The notes under the pieces are model-generated. The model did not search any database, had not been told where the DNA came from, and saw only the letters and a list, made by a program, of their open reading frames with translations. A stretch of DNA of 64,000 nt, from NCBI GenBank assembly GCA_017307355.1, contig JAFKFG010000017.1:1-64000 (forward strand), given 5' to 3'. The position numbers and the translations under genes are program-made. The number at the start of each line of letters is the position of its first letter. Position 1 is the stretch's first letter. Shown here piece by piece: positions 44,379 to 53,409 of the stretch. This stretch comes from Alphaproteobacteria bacterium (GTDB lineage Bacteria > Pseudomonadota > Alphaproteobacteria > Micropepsales > Micropepsaceae).

Positions 44379-45662
44379 ATGGCCAACGACAATTATCACA
44401 AGGACCGCATCGCCAACCGCACGCTTCATCCCGAAACCTTGATGATGGGCTATGGCTATGCCCCCGCCTGGTCGCAGGGCGCGCTGAAGCCGCCGATCTT
44501 CCAGACCTCGACGTACGTGTTCGAGAATGCCCAGCAGGGCAAGGATTTCTTCGACTTGACCTCGGGCCGCCGCCAGCTCAAGCCGGGCGAAGCCGCGGGT
44601 CTGGTCTATTCGCGCTTCAACCATCCCAACATGGAAATCCTGGAAGACCGGCTGGCGATCTGGGACGAAGCGGAACGCGCCGCCGTGTTCGCCAGCGGCA
44701 TGGCCGCCATCGCCACCACCTGTTTCGCGCTTTTGCGTCCCGGCGACACGGTGCTGCACAGCCGCCCGCTCTATGGCGGCACCGAGACCTTGCTGAAGAA
44801 CCAGATGGGCGCGTTCGGCGTCACCGCCTTCGGCTTCACCAATGGCGTGGATGCCGTTCAGATGCGGGCCGCCGCCAAGGCCGCCGCCGCGAAAGGGCGC
44901 GTTGCCATGATCATGGTGGAGACGCCCGCCAATCCCACCAACGGCATTGTCGATCTGGCGATCTGTGCCGCCATCGCGGACGAGCTGGAAAAAAGCCAAG
45001 GCCATCGCCCGCCTGTGGTGGTGGACAACACGCTGCTGGGACCGATCTTCCAGAAGCCGTTGAAACAGGGCGCCGATATTTCGCTGTTGTCGCTGACCAA
45101 ATATGTGGGCGGTCATAGCGACCTGGTGGGCGGCTCGATCAGCGGCAAGGCCGATCTCGTCACCCAGATCAAGCGCTGGCGCGGCGCGCTGGGCACGCAG
45201 CTGGATCCCAATTCCTGCTGGATGCTGATGCGTTCCCTGGAGACGCTGGACATCCGCATGAAGAGGGCCAATGAAAATGCGCGCATCGTGGCGGACTATC
45301 TGGCCAGCCATCCCAAAGTGGCGCGGCTGCATTATCTGGGCAACCTCAAAGCCGACGATCCGCGCAAACCAGTGTTCGACCGGCAATGCACGGCGGCGGG
45401 CTCGACTTTTTCCTTCGACGTGAAAGGCGGCGAGGCGGAAGCGTTCCGTCTGCTGGACAATCTGCAGATCATGAAGCTGGCGGTGAGCCTGGGCGGGACG
45501 GAGACGTTGATCTCGCATCCCGCCGCCATGACCCATTCCGGCGTCGCCAAGGAATTGCGCGAAGAGATCGGCCTCACCGATGCCCTGATCCGCATTTCGG
45601 TGGGGATCGAGAATGTGGAAGACCTGATCAGCGATCTGGCGCAAGGGCTGGACAAGGTTTGA
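44379..45662 (+). CDS. Cys/Met-metabolism PLP enzyme, methionine gamma-lyase-like
   Basis: 427 aa fold-type I PLP enzyme. YSRFNHPN, SGMAAIATT (phosphate contact), VDNTLLGP, and the PLP Lys in SLTKYVGGHSD are in place. The Cys typical of methionine gamma-lyase after the LYG motif is Gly here (PLYGGTETLL), so cystathionine gamma-synthase/lyase chemistry is equally possible. Regulated by the divergent Lrp-type gene; catabolism of methionine is inferred from that arrangement. Confidence 0.88.
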   Translation: MANDNYHKDRIANRTLHPETLMMGYGYAPAWSQGALKPPIFQTSTYVFENAQQGKDFFDLTSGRRQLKPGEAAGLVYSRFNHPNMEILEDRLAIWDEAERAAVFASGMAAIATTCFALLRPGDTVLHSRPLYGGTETLLKNQMGAFGVTAFGFTNGVDAVQMRAAAKAAAAKGRVAMIMVETPANPTNGIVDLAICAAIADELEKSQGHRPPVVVDNTLLGPIFQKPLKQGADISLLSLTKYVGGHSDLVGGSISGKADLVTQIKRWRGALGTQLDPNSCWMLMRSLETLDIRMKRANENARIVADYLASHPKVARLHYLGNLKADDPRKPVFDRQCTAAGSTFSFDVKGGEAEAFRLLDNLQIMKLAVSLGGTETLISHPAAMTHSGVAKELREEIGLTDALIRISVGIENVEDLISDLAQGLDKV

Positions 45663-45711
45663 CACCACCCTTGGGCGGCGCCAGGCTTGGCGGACGCTGA
45701 CGGGAAACAGC

Positions 45712-46917
45712 ATGAAAAGCGCGATTGCCGCTTTGGCTGGCGCATGCCTGGCATTATGGGTGGCGGAGGCGCGTTCCGCCGAATTGCCGTCCGCATGCGC
45801 GACGCTTTCCCGGTCGCTGGATGCCGGACCGGCCGGTCCGGTTTTTCTGCCCAGCTATCCCAGTGTCGGATCGGGGCCGCTGCTGGGCGCGGCCTTTCTC
45901 TATGACAATGCGGTTGCGGCGATCGCGCTGGTGGCCTGCGGCGAGCCCAAGAAGGCCGCGCGGATCGGCGATGCGATTCTTCTCGCGCTCGATCACGACC
46001 GCTATTGGCATGACGGTCGCCTGCGCAATGGCTATCTGGCGGGACCTGTGGGCTCCGCGCCCGTGAAACTGGCGGGGTGGTGGGACGACAAACAGAATAT
46101 GTGGGTCGAGGATCGCTATCAGGTCGGCAGCGACAGCGGGAACATGGCGTGGGCCATCCTGGCCTTGCTGGCGCTGGACCAGGCCAGCGGCGATCACCGC
46201 TATCGCGACGGCGCGGTGCGCATTGCCGATTGGGTGATGCAGGCCCGCAGCAGGATCGCGCCGGGCGGCTTCACCGGCGGCACTTTTTCTCACGAGCCGG
46301 TGCCGGTGATCGAGAGATGGAAATCGACCGAGCATAACACCGATCTGGCGGCGGCCTTTTCCAGCCTGGCGCGCATCACCGGCGACAGAAAATGGAGGAC
46401 GCCGGCGCGCGCCGCGCAGAAATTCGTGCGCGCCATGTGGTCGGCTAAGTGCAATTGCTTTGCCGTGGGCACTATCGAAGACGGCAAGACCCGCAATCCT
46501 TATCTGGCGCTCGATGCCCAGATATGGCCGCTCCTCGCCTTGCCCGGCGGTGCCGCCAAATATGATGCCGCATTCGTCACCGCGCAAAACAGGCTGCGGG
46601 ATGGCGCCGGCTTTGCCTATAGCGAAGCCAAGGAAGGATTATGGACCGAAGGCACCGCACAGGTAGCGCTGTATTTGACTCTGTCGGGGCGCAAGAGCGA
46701 AGCCGACAGTTTCATGGCGGCGGTTGAAGCGATGCGTGCCGCCGATGGATCTTATTACGCAGCCAGCACGCATGAACTTCCCACCGGTTTCATGCTGGAG
46801 ACCGATCCCACACAGCCGCGTCAGTATTTTCATATTCCGCATCTGGCTGCGGTTTCCTGGGCCGCCATTGCAAGTCGGCGCTACAATCCCTTCACGCGCA
46901 GCGACGCGCTTCCTTAG
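45712..46917 (+). CDS. Exported six-hairpin glycosidase-like protein, unknown function
   Basis: 401 aa. Signal peptide to about residue 23 (EARSA). The mature part is helical with recurring aromatic and acidic loops (FLYDNAVAAIAL, DSGNMAWAILALLAL, KSTEHNTDLAAAFSSLARI, WTEGTAQVALYL), the pattern of alpha/alpha barrels of glycosidases or lyases. Asp/Glu residues in EDRYQVGSDSGN and STEHNTD would be catalytic candidates. 49 bases after the PLP gene. Confidence 0.6.
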   Translation: MKSAIAALAGACLALWVAEARSAELPSACATLSRSLDAGPAGPVFLPSYPSVGSGPLLGAAFLYDNAVAAIALVACGEPKKAARIGDAILLALDHDRYWHDGRLRNGYLAGPVGSAPVKLAGWWDDKQNMWVEDRYQVGSDSGNMAWAILALLALDQASGDHRYRDGAVRIADWVMQARSRIAPGGFTGGTFSHEPVPVIERWKSTEHNTDLAAAFSSLARITGDRKWRTPARAAQKFVRAMWSAKCNCFAVGTIEDGKTRNPYLALDAQIWPLLALPGGAAKYDAAFVTAQNRLRDGAGFAYSEAKEGLWTEGTAQVALYLTLSGRKSEADSFMAAVEAMRAADGSYYAASTHELPTGFMLETDPTQPRQYFHIPHLAAVSWAAIASRRYNPFTRSDALP

Positions 46918-47312
46918 AACGCCGTTTGCGAATTCTTCGCATGAGCATGTGCGACGATGATGTTGCGATGCGGCGGGCTCTCGAACTGTTCTATCGGCAG
47001 AGTTCTTTCACACTATCGTCTAATCAAGCCCTGCTGACTGGGAAGGACATAAAACCTTATGGCGTGCGGTTACACCATAAGAGGATATAATATGACGGTA
47101 CTGGCTCGCCTCCTGTCCGGATTATTCATCCCATGTACGAGGATTAGCTCCCCGTGCGGATGATTTACGTGCCGGTGCGCCGGACGCATCCTGCCGCACA
47201 TGGGCAAATGATTGCCCAGGAGCATTGCTGGCGTTCGCAGGGGATTCTTCTTCGAGAACAAGTGGCTTAAGCCGATCTCGAAGCCGGGCGATCAGCAATA
47301 ACAGGGGGATAT
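46918..47312 (+). promoter_or_regulatory. 395-bp leader/intergenic region before the second TonB receptor
   Basis: Contains an inverted repeat CTTATGG (47056-47062)/CCATAAG (47075-47081) and, just after it, AGAGG and TATAAT (47086-47091). A start codon at 47092 opens a short frame with this ribosome site. No known riboswitch consensus was recognised. The receptor's own start follows ACAGGGGGATAT. Confidence 0.4.
47092..47163 (+). CDS. Possible 23-residue leader peptide
   Basis: ATG with AGAGG at the right distance, 23 sense codons (MTVLARLLSGLFIPC start), TGA stop. It lies about 150 bases before the TonB receptor in the same direction. Too short to judge by composition; a regulatory leader is one reading, chance another. 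Confidence 0.3.
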   Translation: MTVLARLLSGLFIPCTRISSPCG

Positions 47313-50108
47313 ATGCGCGCGTTCACGGGCGAAGGCCTGAAAAAATCTTTATTTCTGGGAACATCCATCGCGGGGCTTCTGCTCAGCGGACAGGTGATGG
47401 CGCAACAACAGGGTAGCGGCAATGAAACCGTTATCGTGACCGGTACGCGCGTACAGGGCATGACGGCCGCCGACAGCGCCGCGCCCGTTCAGGTGTTGGG
47501 CAGCGATGCCCTGACCCGGTCTTCCGGTACGCAAGACCTGCGCCAGTCTCTGGGTCAGACGGTACCGTCCTTCACGTCGCAATCCTTCGGCGGCGACCTT
47601 TCCAACCTGACGCGCGCCGCCAATCTGCGCGGTCTGTCGCCCAACGACACCTTGATCCTGGTTAACGGCAAGCGCCGTCACATGGCATCGGCTTTCGCCA
47701 CCGGCGGCGGCGGTTTCGGCGGCAACTCGGCGCCCGACCTTTCGATGATCCCCACCGCGGCGCTCGACCATGTCGAAGTGCTGCTGGACGGCGCGGCGGC
47801 CCAGTACGGTACCGACGCGATCTCCGGCGTGGTCAACCTCATCCTCAAGAAGCGGTCTTCGGGTGGTACGATCTCGGTCACCGGCGGCCGGCGCTACAAC
47901 ACCCAAGGCGACAGCTACGATTATTCGATCAATATGGGCCTGCCCCTGTTCGACAAGGGCTATGTCAACCTCACCTTCGACAAGCAGTACAGCAACTTCG
48001 TCCAGTTGGGCGGACCCGACAGCCGCCTGATCGGCGCGGATGGCGTGACCGAAGCGCAGGAAGGCCTGATCGGCGTGGGGGCGACGCCGGGGAACAACAC
48101 GTTCGTTGCCAATTCCAGCGGCGTGGTGCCTTGCACCGGCGGTATCTGCATTCCTTTGGCCAATCGCCGGGGCATGACGGATTATCCCCGCGCCAATCAT
48201 GAAAACACCAGCCCGGAAATCAACCAGACGGTGATTTCCTACAATGCGGGCTATGATTTCAGCGATACCATGCAGCTCTACAGCTTCGGCACCTGGGGCC
48301 ATCGCTACGGCATCGGCATGCAGAATGTGCGCATGCCTAGCCAGATCATCGCCACGCCGGGCTCCAACCAGCCTTGCAGCGCGACCAATCCGCAGGGTTA
48401 TGCGACCGGCTCAAGCACTCAGATCGGCACGACAGGTGTCGGTACGGCGCCATCTTGTACCGGTCCCTTCACTTTGGCCGGTTCGATCGGCGCGCCTGGC
48501 ACGCCCACTGCTGGTATCAATTCCAGAAACCAAATCATCTCCTCCGGTCAGGCCGGCACCTTCTACACGCCCGGCGAACTGGTCCTGTATCCGAACGGCT
48601 TCCAGCCGCAGGAAGCGGTCAAGGATACCGACTACCAATACAATCTGGGCCTCAAGGCCGGTGTGGGTGGCTGGGATATCGATGCTTCGATCAGCTACGG
48701 CAAGGATATCAACGACATCTATACGTTGAACTCCGGCAATCGCGCGCTGTTCATCGATACTCATACGACGCCCAGGAACTTCTATGACGGCACCTTCGTC
48801 GCCAGCCAGTTTGTGGGCACCGTCGATGTCACTCGCGGCTTCAATGTCGGCATGGCTTCGCCCCTGAACGTCGCGTTCGGTTTCGAAGCCCGTGAAGACA
48901 TGTATCAGATCAAGCCCGGTGACGCGGCGTCGCAATACAAGGAAGGTGGCCAATCCTTCCCCGGCTATTCCAATGCCGTGGCCGGCAGCCACAGCCGCAA
49001 AAACTATTCGGCCTATCTGGACTTCGCCTTGGCGCCGGTCGAAAGCGTCGAGATCGATATCGCCGGCCGCGCCGAACATTACACCGACTTCGGCGATACC
49101 CAGATCGGCAAGATCACAGCCCGTTGGGACATTACCCCGCAATGGGCGGTCCGCGGCACCATGTCGACCGGCTTCCGTGCGCCGAACCTGCAGGAAGAAT
49201 GGTACAACACCGTCAACGTGTCGCCGACCAACGCGACCATTCAGCTGCCGGCCGACTCCGCCGCCGCCAAGATTTTGGGCTTCTCGGATCTGAAGCCGGA
49301 AATCTCCACCAGCTTCAGCGCCGGTATCGTGGGTCATCCGCTGGACGATCTGAGCCTGACTATCGATGCCTACAGCATCGCCCTGGGCGACCGGATCTCG
49401 TCCTCCAGTACGGTGTATCTCAGAGGCGGTTCGCCGCAAGTCTTGTTGTGCGGCGATGCCATCTCCGCGCTCGGCCTTCAGCTGGATCCGACGGCCACCC
49501 GCGTGGGTTGCTCCTCCTTCGTGAACGGGTTCGGCACCCTCACCCAGGGCGTTGACTTCACGGTCAGCTATCCAACCGATTTCGGCGACAGCGGCCTGAT
49601 CGACTGGACCTTGGCGGGCAACTACAACTCGACCAAGATCTCGCGGGTCGCGCCGGTTCCGCCGCAATTGTCGGCGGTCCCCGGTGGTACCTTCTTCACC
49701 GACTCGACGCTGTTCAACTTCGCGCATGCCGCGCCGGCCTTCAAAATCGGCCTGACCGGCACCTGGTCCCTGGATGCCTGGGGCCTGACCGTGCGCGAAA
49801 CCCTGTACGGCCCGCTGAAGGCGCTCACCTCGCCGGACGGCAGCAAGCCCTACTTTGACAACTCCGAACCCAGTGTCGGCATCACCGACATCGAAGGTCG
49901 TTACAACTTCACGGAGTCGGTCCAGCTGGCGATCGGCGGCAACAACCTGTTTGGTATTCCTGCCAAAGGAAGCTGCATCGTCGGCGGCACCAATTCGAGC
50001 GGTGGCGTCAATCCTTGCGGCGGCGGCGTCGTGGCCCACTCGCCGGTTGGAACGCCGTTCGACCCGTACGGCGGCTACTATTACGGACGTCTGACCATCA
50101 ACTGGTAA
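47313..50108 (+). CDS. TonB-dependent receptor, large
   Basis: 931 aa. Signal peptide ending SGQVMAQ, then NETVIVTGTRVQG (TonB box), plug domain (LGQTVPSF, RAANLRGLSPNDTLILVNGKRRH, VEVLLDGAAAQYGTDAISGVVNLILKK) and barrel ending RLTINW. Codon use is more skewed (many GGC/ACC/GGT), as in well-expressed receptors. Member of the carbohydrate/peptide-type receptors common in this class; substrate unknown. Isolated transcript with a long leader and strong terminator. Confidence 0.92.
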   Translation: MRAFTGEGLKKSLFLGTSIAGLLLSGQVMAQQQGSGNETVIVTGTRVQGMTAADSAAPVQVLGSDALTRSSGTQDLRQSLGQTVPSFTSQSFGGDLSNLTRAANLRGLSPNDTLILVNGKRRHMASAFATGGGGFGGNSAPDLSMIPTAALDHVEVLLDGAAAQYGTDAISGVVNLILKKRSSGGTISVTGGRRYNTQGDSYDYSINMGLPLFDKGYVNLTFDKQYSNFVQLGGPDSRLIGADGVTEAQEGLIGVGATPGNNTFVANSSGVVPCTGGICIPLANRRGMTDYPRANHENTSPEINQTVISYNAGYDFSDTMQLYSFGTWGHRYGIGMQNVRMPSQIIATPGSNQPCSATNPQGYATGSSTQIGTTGVGTAPSCTGPFTLAGSIGAPGTPTAGINSRNQIISSGQAGTFYTPGELVLYPNGFQPQEAVKDTDYQYNLGLKAGVGGWDIDASISYGKDINDIYTLNSGNRALFIDTHTTPRNFYDGTFVASQFVGTVDVTRGFNVGMASPLNVAFGFEAREDMYQIKPGDAASQYKEGGQSFPGYSNAVAGSHSRKNYSAYLDFALAPVESVEIDIAGRAEHYTDFGDTQIGKITARWDITPQWAVRGTMSTGFRAPNLQEEWYNTVNVSPTNATIQLPADSAAAKILGFSDLKPEISTSFSAGIVGHPLDDLSLTIDAYSIALGDRISSSSTVYLRGGSPQVLLCGDAISALGLQLDPTATRVGCSSFVNGFGTLTQGVDFTVSYPTDFGDSGLIDWTLAGNYNSTKISRVAPVPPQLSAVPGGTFFTDSTLFNFAHAAPAFKIGLTGTWSLDAWGLTVRETLYGPLKALTSPDGSKPYFDNSEPSVGITDIEGRYNFTESVQLAIGGNNLFGIPAKGSCIVGGTNSSGGVNPCGGGVVAHSPVGTPFDPYGGYYYGRLTINW

Positions 50109-50164
50109 GGCGTTCTTGAAGGATGCAATTCCCCTGCGATCCCTAGACGCAGTGGAATGACTGA

Positions 50165-50196
50165 GCCCAGGCCTAACCGGCCTGGGCCTTTTTTTT
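50165..50196 (+). terminator. Rho-independent terminator of the TonB receptor
   Basis: GCCCAGGCC stem, TAACC loop, GGCCTGGGC, then C and T8. Confidence 0.92.
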
Positions 50197-50206
50197 GAGC
50201 CCGGCG

Positions 50207-50854
50207 TCAGCCGTTCAGCGCCGTGAACACGGCCAGTTGCGCCGCGAAGGCGCGCTTGTAGGCCGGTCGGGCTTCGCCCCGGGCGACATAGGCGGCCAAG
50301 TTGGAAAATTCCTCCAGCAGGCCCGATCCGTGCAGCCGGCGCAGCACCTGCACCATCAGAAGGTCGCCGGCGCTGAACGCGCCATCCAGCCAGTCGGCAT
50401 CGCCCAGCCGGGCGGACAGGGCACGCAGCCGCTTGCGGACGCGATCATCGAGCAGGCGCTGGCGCTCCCGGAACCAGGGTTTGTCCTGCTCGAAATATTC
50501 GGGCACTTCCCATTCGGTGATCACCGGCTCGATGGTGCTGAGGGCGGCGAACATCCAGGTGATGGCGCGTGCCCGGGCTTTGGGTTCCTCCGGCAGAAGG
50601 CTGGCATGGCGATCCGCGATATGGAACACGATCGCGCCCGATTCGAATAACCAGAGATCGCCTTCCTCATAGCTGGGAATCTGCCCGAAGGGCTGATGCG
50701 CCAGATGCGCGGGTTCTTTCATTTCGGCGAAGGAAACCAGGCGGACATTGTAAGGCTGGCCCACTTCTTCGAACGCCCAGCGGACGGGCATGTCGCGCGC
50801 CATGCCTCGGCCGCGATCGGGTGAGGCAGCAAAAGCGGTGATGGTGGGGGTCAT
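50207..50854 (-). CDS. Glutathione S-transferase
   Basis: 215 aa. Thioredoxin-like N-terminal domain with FGQIPSYEEGDLWLFESGAI (cis-Pro and Glu-Ser glutathione site) and a helical C-terminal domain (WFRERQRLLDDRV, WLDGAFSAGDLLM). Detoxification or isomerase role; substrate unknown. Preceded, 93 bases upstream, by an AHSA1-type gene in the same direction. Confidence 0.9.
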   Translation of the reverse strand: MTPTITAFAASPDRGRGMARDMPVRWAFEEVGQPYNVRLVSFAEMKEPAHLAHQPFGQIPSYEEGDLWLFESGAIVFHIADRHASLLPEEPKARARAITWMFAALSTIEPVITEWEVPEYFEQDKPWFRERQRLLDDRVRKRLRALSARLGDADWLDGAFSAGDLLMVQVLRRLHGSGLLEEFSNLAAYVARGEARPAYKRAFAAQLAVFTALNG

Positions 50855-50947
50855 GCGAGGACTCCGGATGGTGGTGTGACGCCGTCCCGCGCCACGCCGT
50901 TGGTCGTACAGGTCTTTATCATGGCCGCCCTTTTTGGGCGCGGGCGG

Positions 50948-51409
50948 TCAGATGCTCTTGGCCAGCGCTTCCAGCTGGTCGGCACAAATGCCCCAGCCCT
51001 GGTGGAAGCCCATCTGCTCATGGGCCTGGCGGTCTTGCTTGTTCCAGTGGCGGGAGCGGGCGATGTAGCGGGTCTTGCCGCCTTCATCCGCGAAGGTGAG
51101 GACCACGGTCATGAACGGCTTGCCGCTGGGCTGCCAGTCCCCGCTATAGGCATCCGTGAAGACGATCTTCTCGTTCGGCACGATCTCCAGATAGGTGCCG
51201 GGGCAGGGAATTTCCTGACCTTCCGGGCTTTTCATCACGATCATGTTCGAGCCGCCCACCCGCAGGTCGATCTTGGCGACCGGCGTGGTATAGGGCTTGG
51301 GCGCGAACCATTGCTTGATCAGGTCCGGATCGGTCCAGCAGCGAAAAATCTTGTGGCGGGGGGCATCCAGCAGGCGGTCCAGAACCAGTTCGTTGCTTTC
51401 CTGTGTCAT
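50948..51409 (-). CDS. SRPBCC/AHSA1-like protein
   Basis: 153 aa from ATG 51409 (MTQESNELVLDR). START-like fold of the AHSA1/SRPBCC family: RLLDAPRHKIFRCWTDPDLIKQWFAP, VMKSPEGQEIP, and the final helix EQMGFHQGWGICADQLEAL. Such genes often sit beside YCII/DGPF and ECF42 genes, as here. Divergent from that pair. Ligand unknown. Confidence 0.88.
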   Translation of the reverse strand: MTQESNELVLDRLLDAPRHKIFRCWTDPDLIKQWFAPKPYTTPVAKIDLRVGGSNMIVMKSPEGQEIPCPGTYLEIVPNEKIVFTDAYSGDWQPSGKPFMTVVLTFADEGGKTRYIARSRHWNKQDRQAHEQMGFHQGWGICADQLEALAKSI

Positions 51410-51576
51410 GGCTGTCTCCAAAAGGGTTGTTCTGGCCCAAGGACGGCGGGAACCAGGGCGGGCCGACACGGTCCCTCGAAAAAAGGTGGATCCCCCCAAA
51501 AGCCGGAAAAGATTTTACAGTTTGATGTCGGAACGGAGCCGGCTAGCCCGTCCTTGGACCAATAAGGGAAAACGCT

Positions 51577-51948
51577 ATGCTGTATGCGGTCTTGTGCTAC
51601 CACGACGAAAACCTGGTCTGGTCCTGGAGCAAGGAAGAAGACGCCGTCCTGATGGACAAGATCGGTGCGGTCCGGGGCAAGCTGACCGCCCAGGGCAAGC
51701 TGGGCGCATCGCTCAGGCTGATGCCCACCACGGCGGCCACCACCCTGCGCAAGAATCAGGATCCGCCTTTGGTGATCGACGGTCCCTTCGCCGAAACCAA
51801 GGAACAACTGCTGGGCTTCTATATCCTGGACGTGGAAAATCTGGACGCCGCGCTGGATGCGGCGCGCGAGATCGCCAAGGTCAATCCGGGCGGCGCCTTC
51901 GAGATCCGGCCCATCGCGGTCTTCAATCCGGATGAGCGCACGGCATGA
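51577..51948 (+). CDS. YCII-related DGPF-domain protein
   Basis: 123 aa with the family motif DGPFAETKEQLLGFYILD. The ECF42 sigma gene begins inside its stop (ATGA overlap). DGPF-ECF42 pairs are a recognised arrangement, and the DGPF protein is thought to be a target or partner of the sigma factor. Confidence 0.92.
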   Translation: MLYAVLCYHDENLVWSWSKEEDAVLMDKIGAVRGKLTAQGKLGASLRLMPTTAATTLRKNQDPPLVIDGPFAETKEQLLGFYILDVENLDAALDAAREIAKVNPGGAFEIRPIAVFNPDERTA

Positions 51949-53192
51949 ACGATCTCAGCTGGATCAACGCCGCGCTGGCGGCGGCCCGGCCGCAGGCCGT
52001 GGGCGCGCTGTTGCGTTACTTCCGCGATCTGGATCGCGCGGAAGAGGCGTTCCAGGAAGCGGCGCTCCGGGCGCTGAAGAATTGGCCGCAGAACGGGCCG
52101 CCCCGCGATCCCGCTGCCTGGCTGATCATGGTGGGGCGCAATGCGGCGCTGGACGGGGTGCGCAAGGACGCGCGCACCGTGGCGTTGCCGGATGACGATG
52201 CCATTTCGGACCTGGACGATGTGGAAACCCCGCTGGCCGAGCGGCTGGACGGATCGCATTACCGCGACGATGTGCTGAGGCTGCTTTTCATCTGCTGTCA
52301 TCCCGACCTTCCGGCGACCCAGCAGATCGCGCTGGCCTTGCGCATCGTGTCGGGCCTTACCGTCAAGCAGATCGCCCGCGCCTTCCTGGTGAGCGAGGCG
52401 GCGATGGAGCAGCGCATCACCCGCGCCAAGCAGCGGGTCGCCCGCGCTGATGTCCCGTTCGAGGCGCCGGGCCCGGTGGAGCGCAGCCAGCGCCTGGCCG
52501 CGGTGATGGCGATGGTCTATCTGGTCTTCAACGAAGGTTATTCCGCCGGCGACGGCGAAGCCCGCGCCGCGCTTTGCGACGAAGCGATCCGGCTATCGCG
52601 GCTGTTGTTGCGGCTGTTCCAGACCGAGCCGGAAGTGATGGGGCTGGCGGCGCTGATGATCCTGCAACATGCCCGGGCCCGTGCCCGCTTCGATGCGGAC
52701 GGCGAGATCATATTGCTCGAAGATCAGGACCGGTCGCGTTGGAACGGCGAACTGATCGGCGAAGGCCTGGCCTTGATGGACAAGGCGATGCGGCACAACC
52801 GGCCCGGCGCCTATCAGATCCAGGCGGCCATCGCCGCCACCCATTCGCGCGCGGTGCGGGCAGCGGACACCGACTGGGCGGGGATCGATGCTTTATATGC
52901 GGCGCTGGAACGGATGCAGCCATCGCCGGTGATCACGCTCAACCGGGCCGTGGCGACGGCAAAGATCGCGGGACCGGAAGCGGCGCTGGCGATGATCGCG
53001 CCGCTGGAATCCGCGCTGTCCGGCTATTTCCATTTTTATGGCGCCCGGGGCGCTTTCCTGCTGCAGCTGGGCCGCACCGCCGAAGCCCGCACCGATTTCG
53101 GCCGCGCCATCGCGTTGGCCAATACCCCGGCGGAAGCGGCACATATCCGCCGCCATCTCGACCGCCATCTGGCGGATGCGGCCGCGAAATAA
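51945..53192 (+). CDS. ECF42-type sigma factor with C-terminal TPR-like extension
   Basis: 415 aa, much longer than a normal ECF sigma. Residues 1 to about 170: sigma region 2 (DRAEEAFQEAALRALKNWP, WLIMVGRNAALDGVRK) and region 4 (SGLTVKQIARAFLVSEAAMEQRITRAK). The remaining 240 residues are helical repeats with the conserved MAMVYLVFNEGYSA, typical of ECF42, which has no classical anti-sigma and is thought to be controlled by this extension. Co-translated with the DGPF gene. Confidence 0.92.
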   Translation: MNDLSWINAALAAARPQAVGALLRYFRDLDRAEEAFQEAALRALKNWPQNGPPRDPAAWLIMVGRNAALDGVRKDARTVALPDDDAISDLDDVETPLAERLDGSHYRDDVLRLLFICCHPDLPATQQIALALRIVSGLTVKQIARAFLVSEAAMEQRITRAKQRVARADVPFEAPGPVERSQRLAAVMAMVYLVFNEGYSAGDGEARAALCDEAIRLSRLLLRLFQTEPEVMGLAALMILQHARARARFDADGEIILLEDQDRSRWNGELIGEGLALMDKAMRHNRPGAYQIQAAIAATHSRAVRAADTDWAGIDALYAALERMQPSPVITLNRAVATAKIAGPEAALAMIAPLESALSGYFHFYGARGAFLLQLGRTAEARTDFGRAIALANTPAEAAHIRRHLDRHLADAAAK

Positions 53193-53409
53193 TTCTCCCG
53201 CCTGTCGGATGTGATCCCGGACTTGCGTCCTTGGGGCAATGCCGGGGCGGGCTTTATCTGCGCGACGCCAAATTGCGGGCGCTGCTGCCGCTCCGCACGG
53301 TCACAGGTAACTGAGCTACCGGGCTTTGTTGCCTTGCTTCACGCGGGCATACCAACGATGCCGCGCACCACATCGATCGATTCAATGCGCGCGCGGCTGG
53401 CCATCGGGG

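Noticed and set aside
46918..47312. Possible cobalamin or other riboswitch before a TonB receptor
   Set aside because: No B12-box-like or other riboswitch consensus could be recognised; only a small hairpin is visible.
53309..53324. Minus-strand GCCCGGTAGCTCAGTT resembles the 5' end of a tRNA
   Set aside because: The following bases do not continue a D arm, anticodon arm or T arm. Either chance or an old fragment; not enough to call a tRNA or attachment site.
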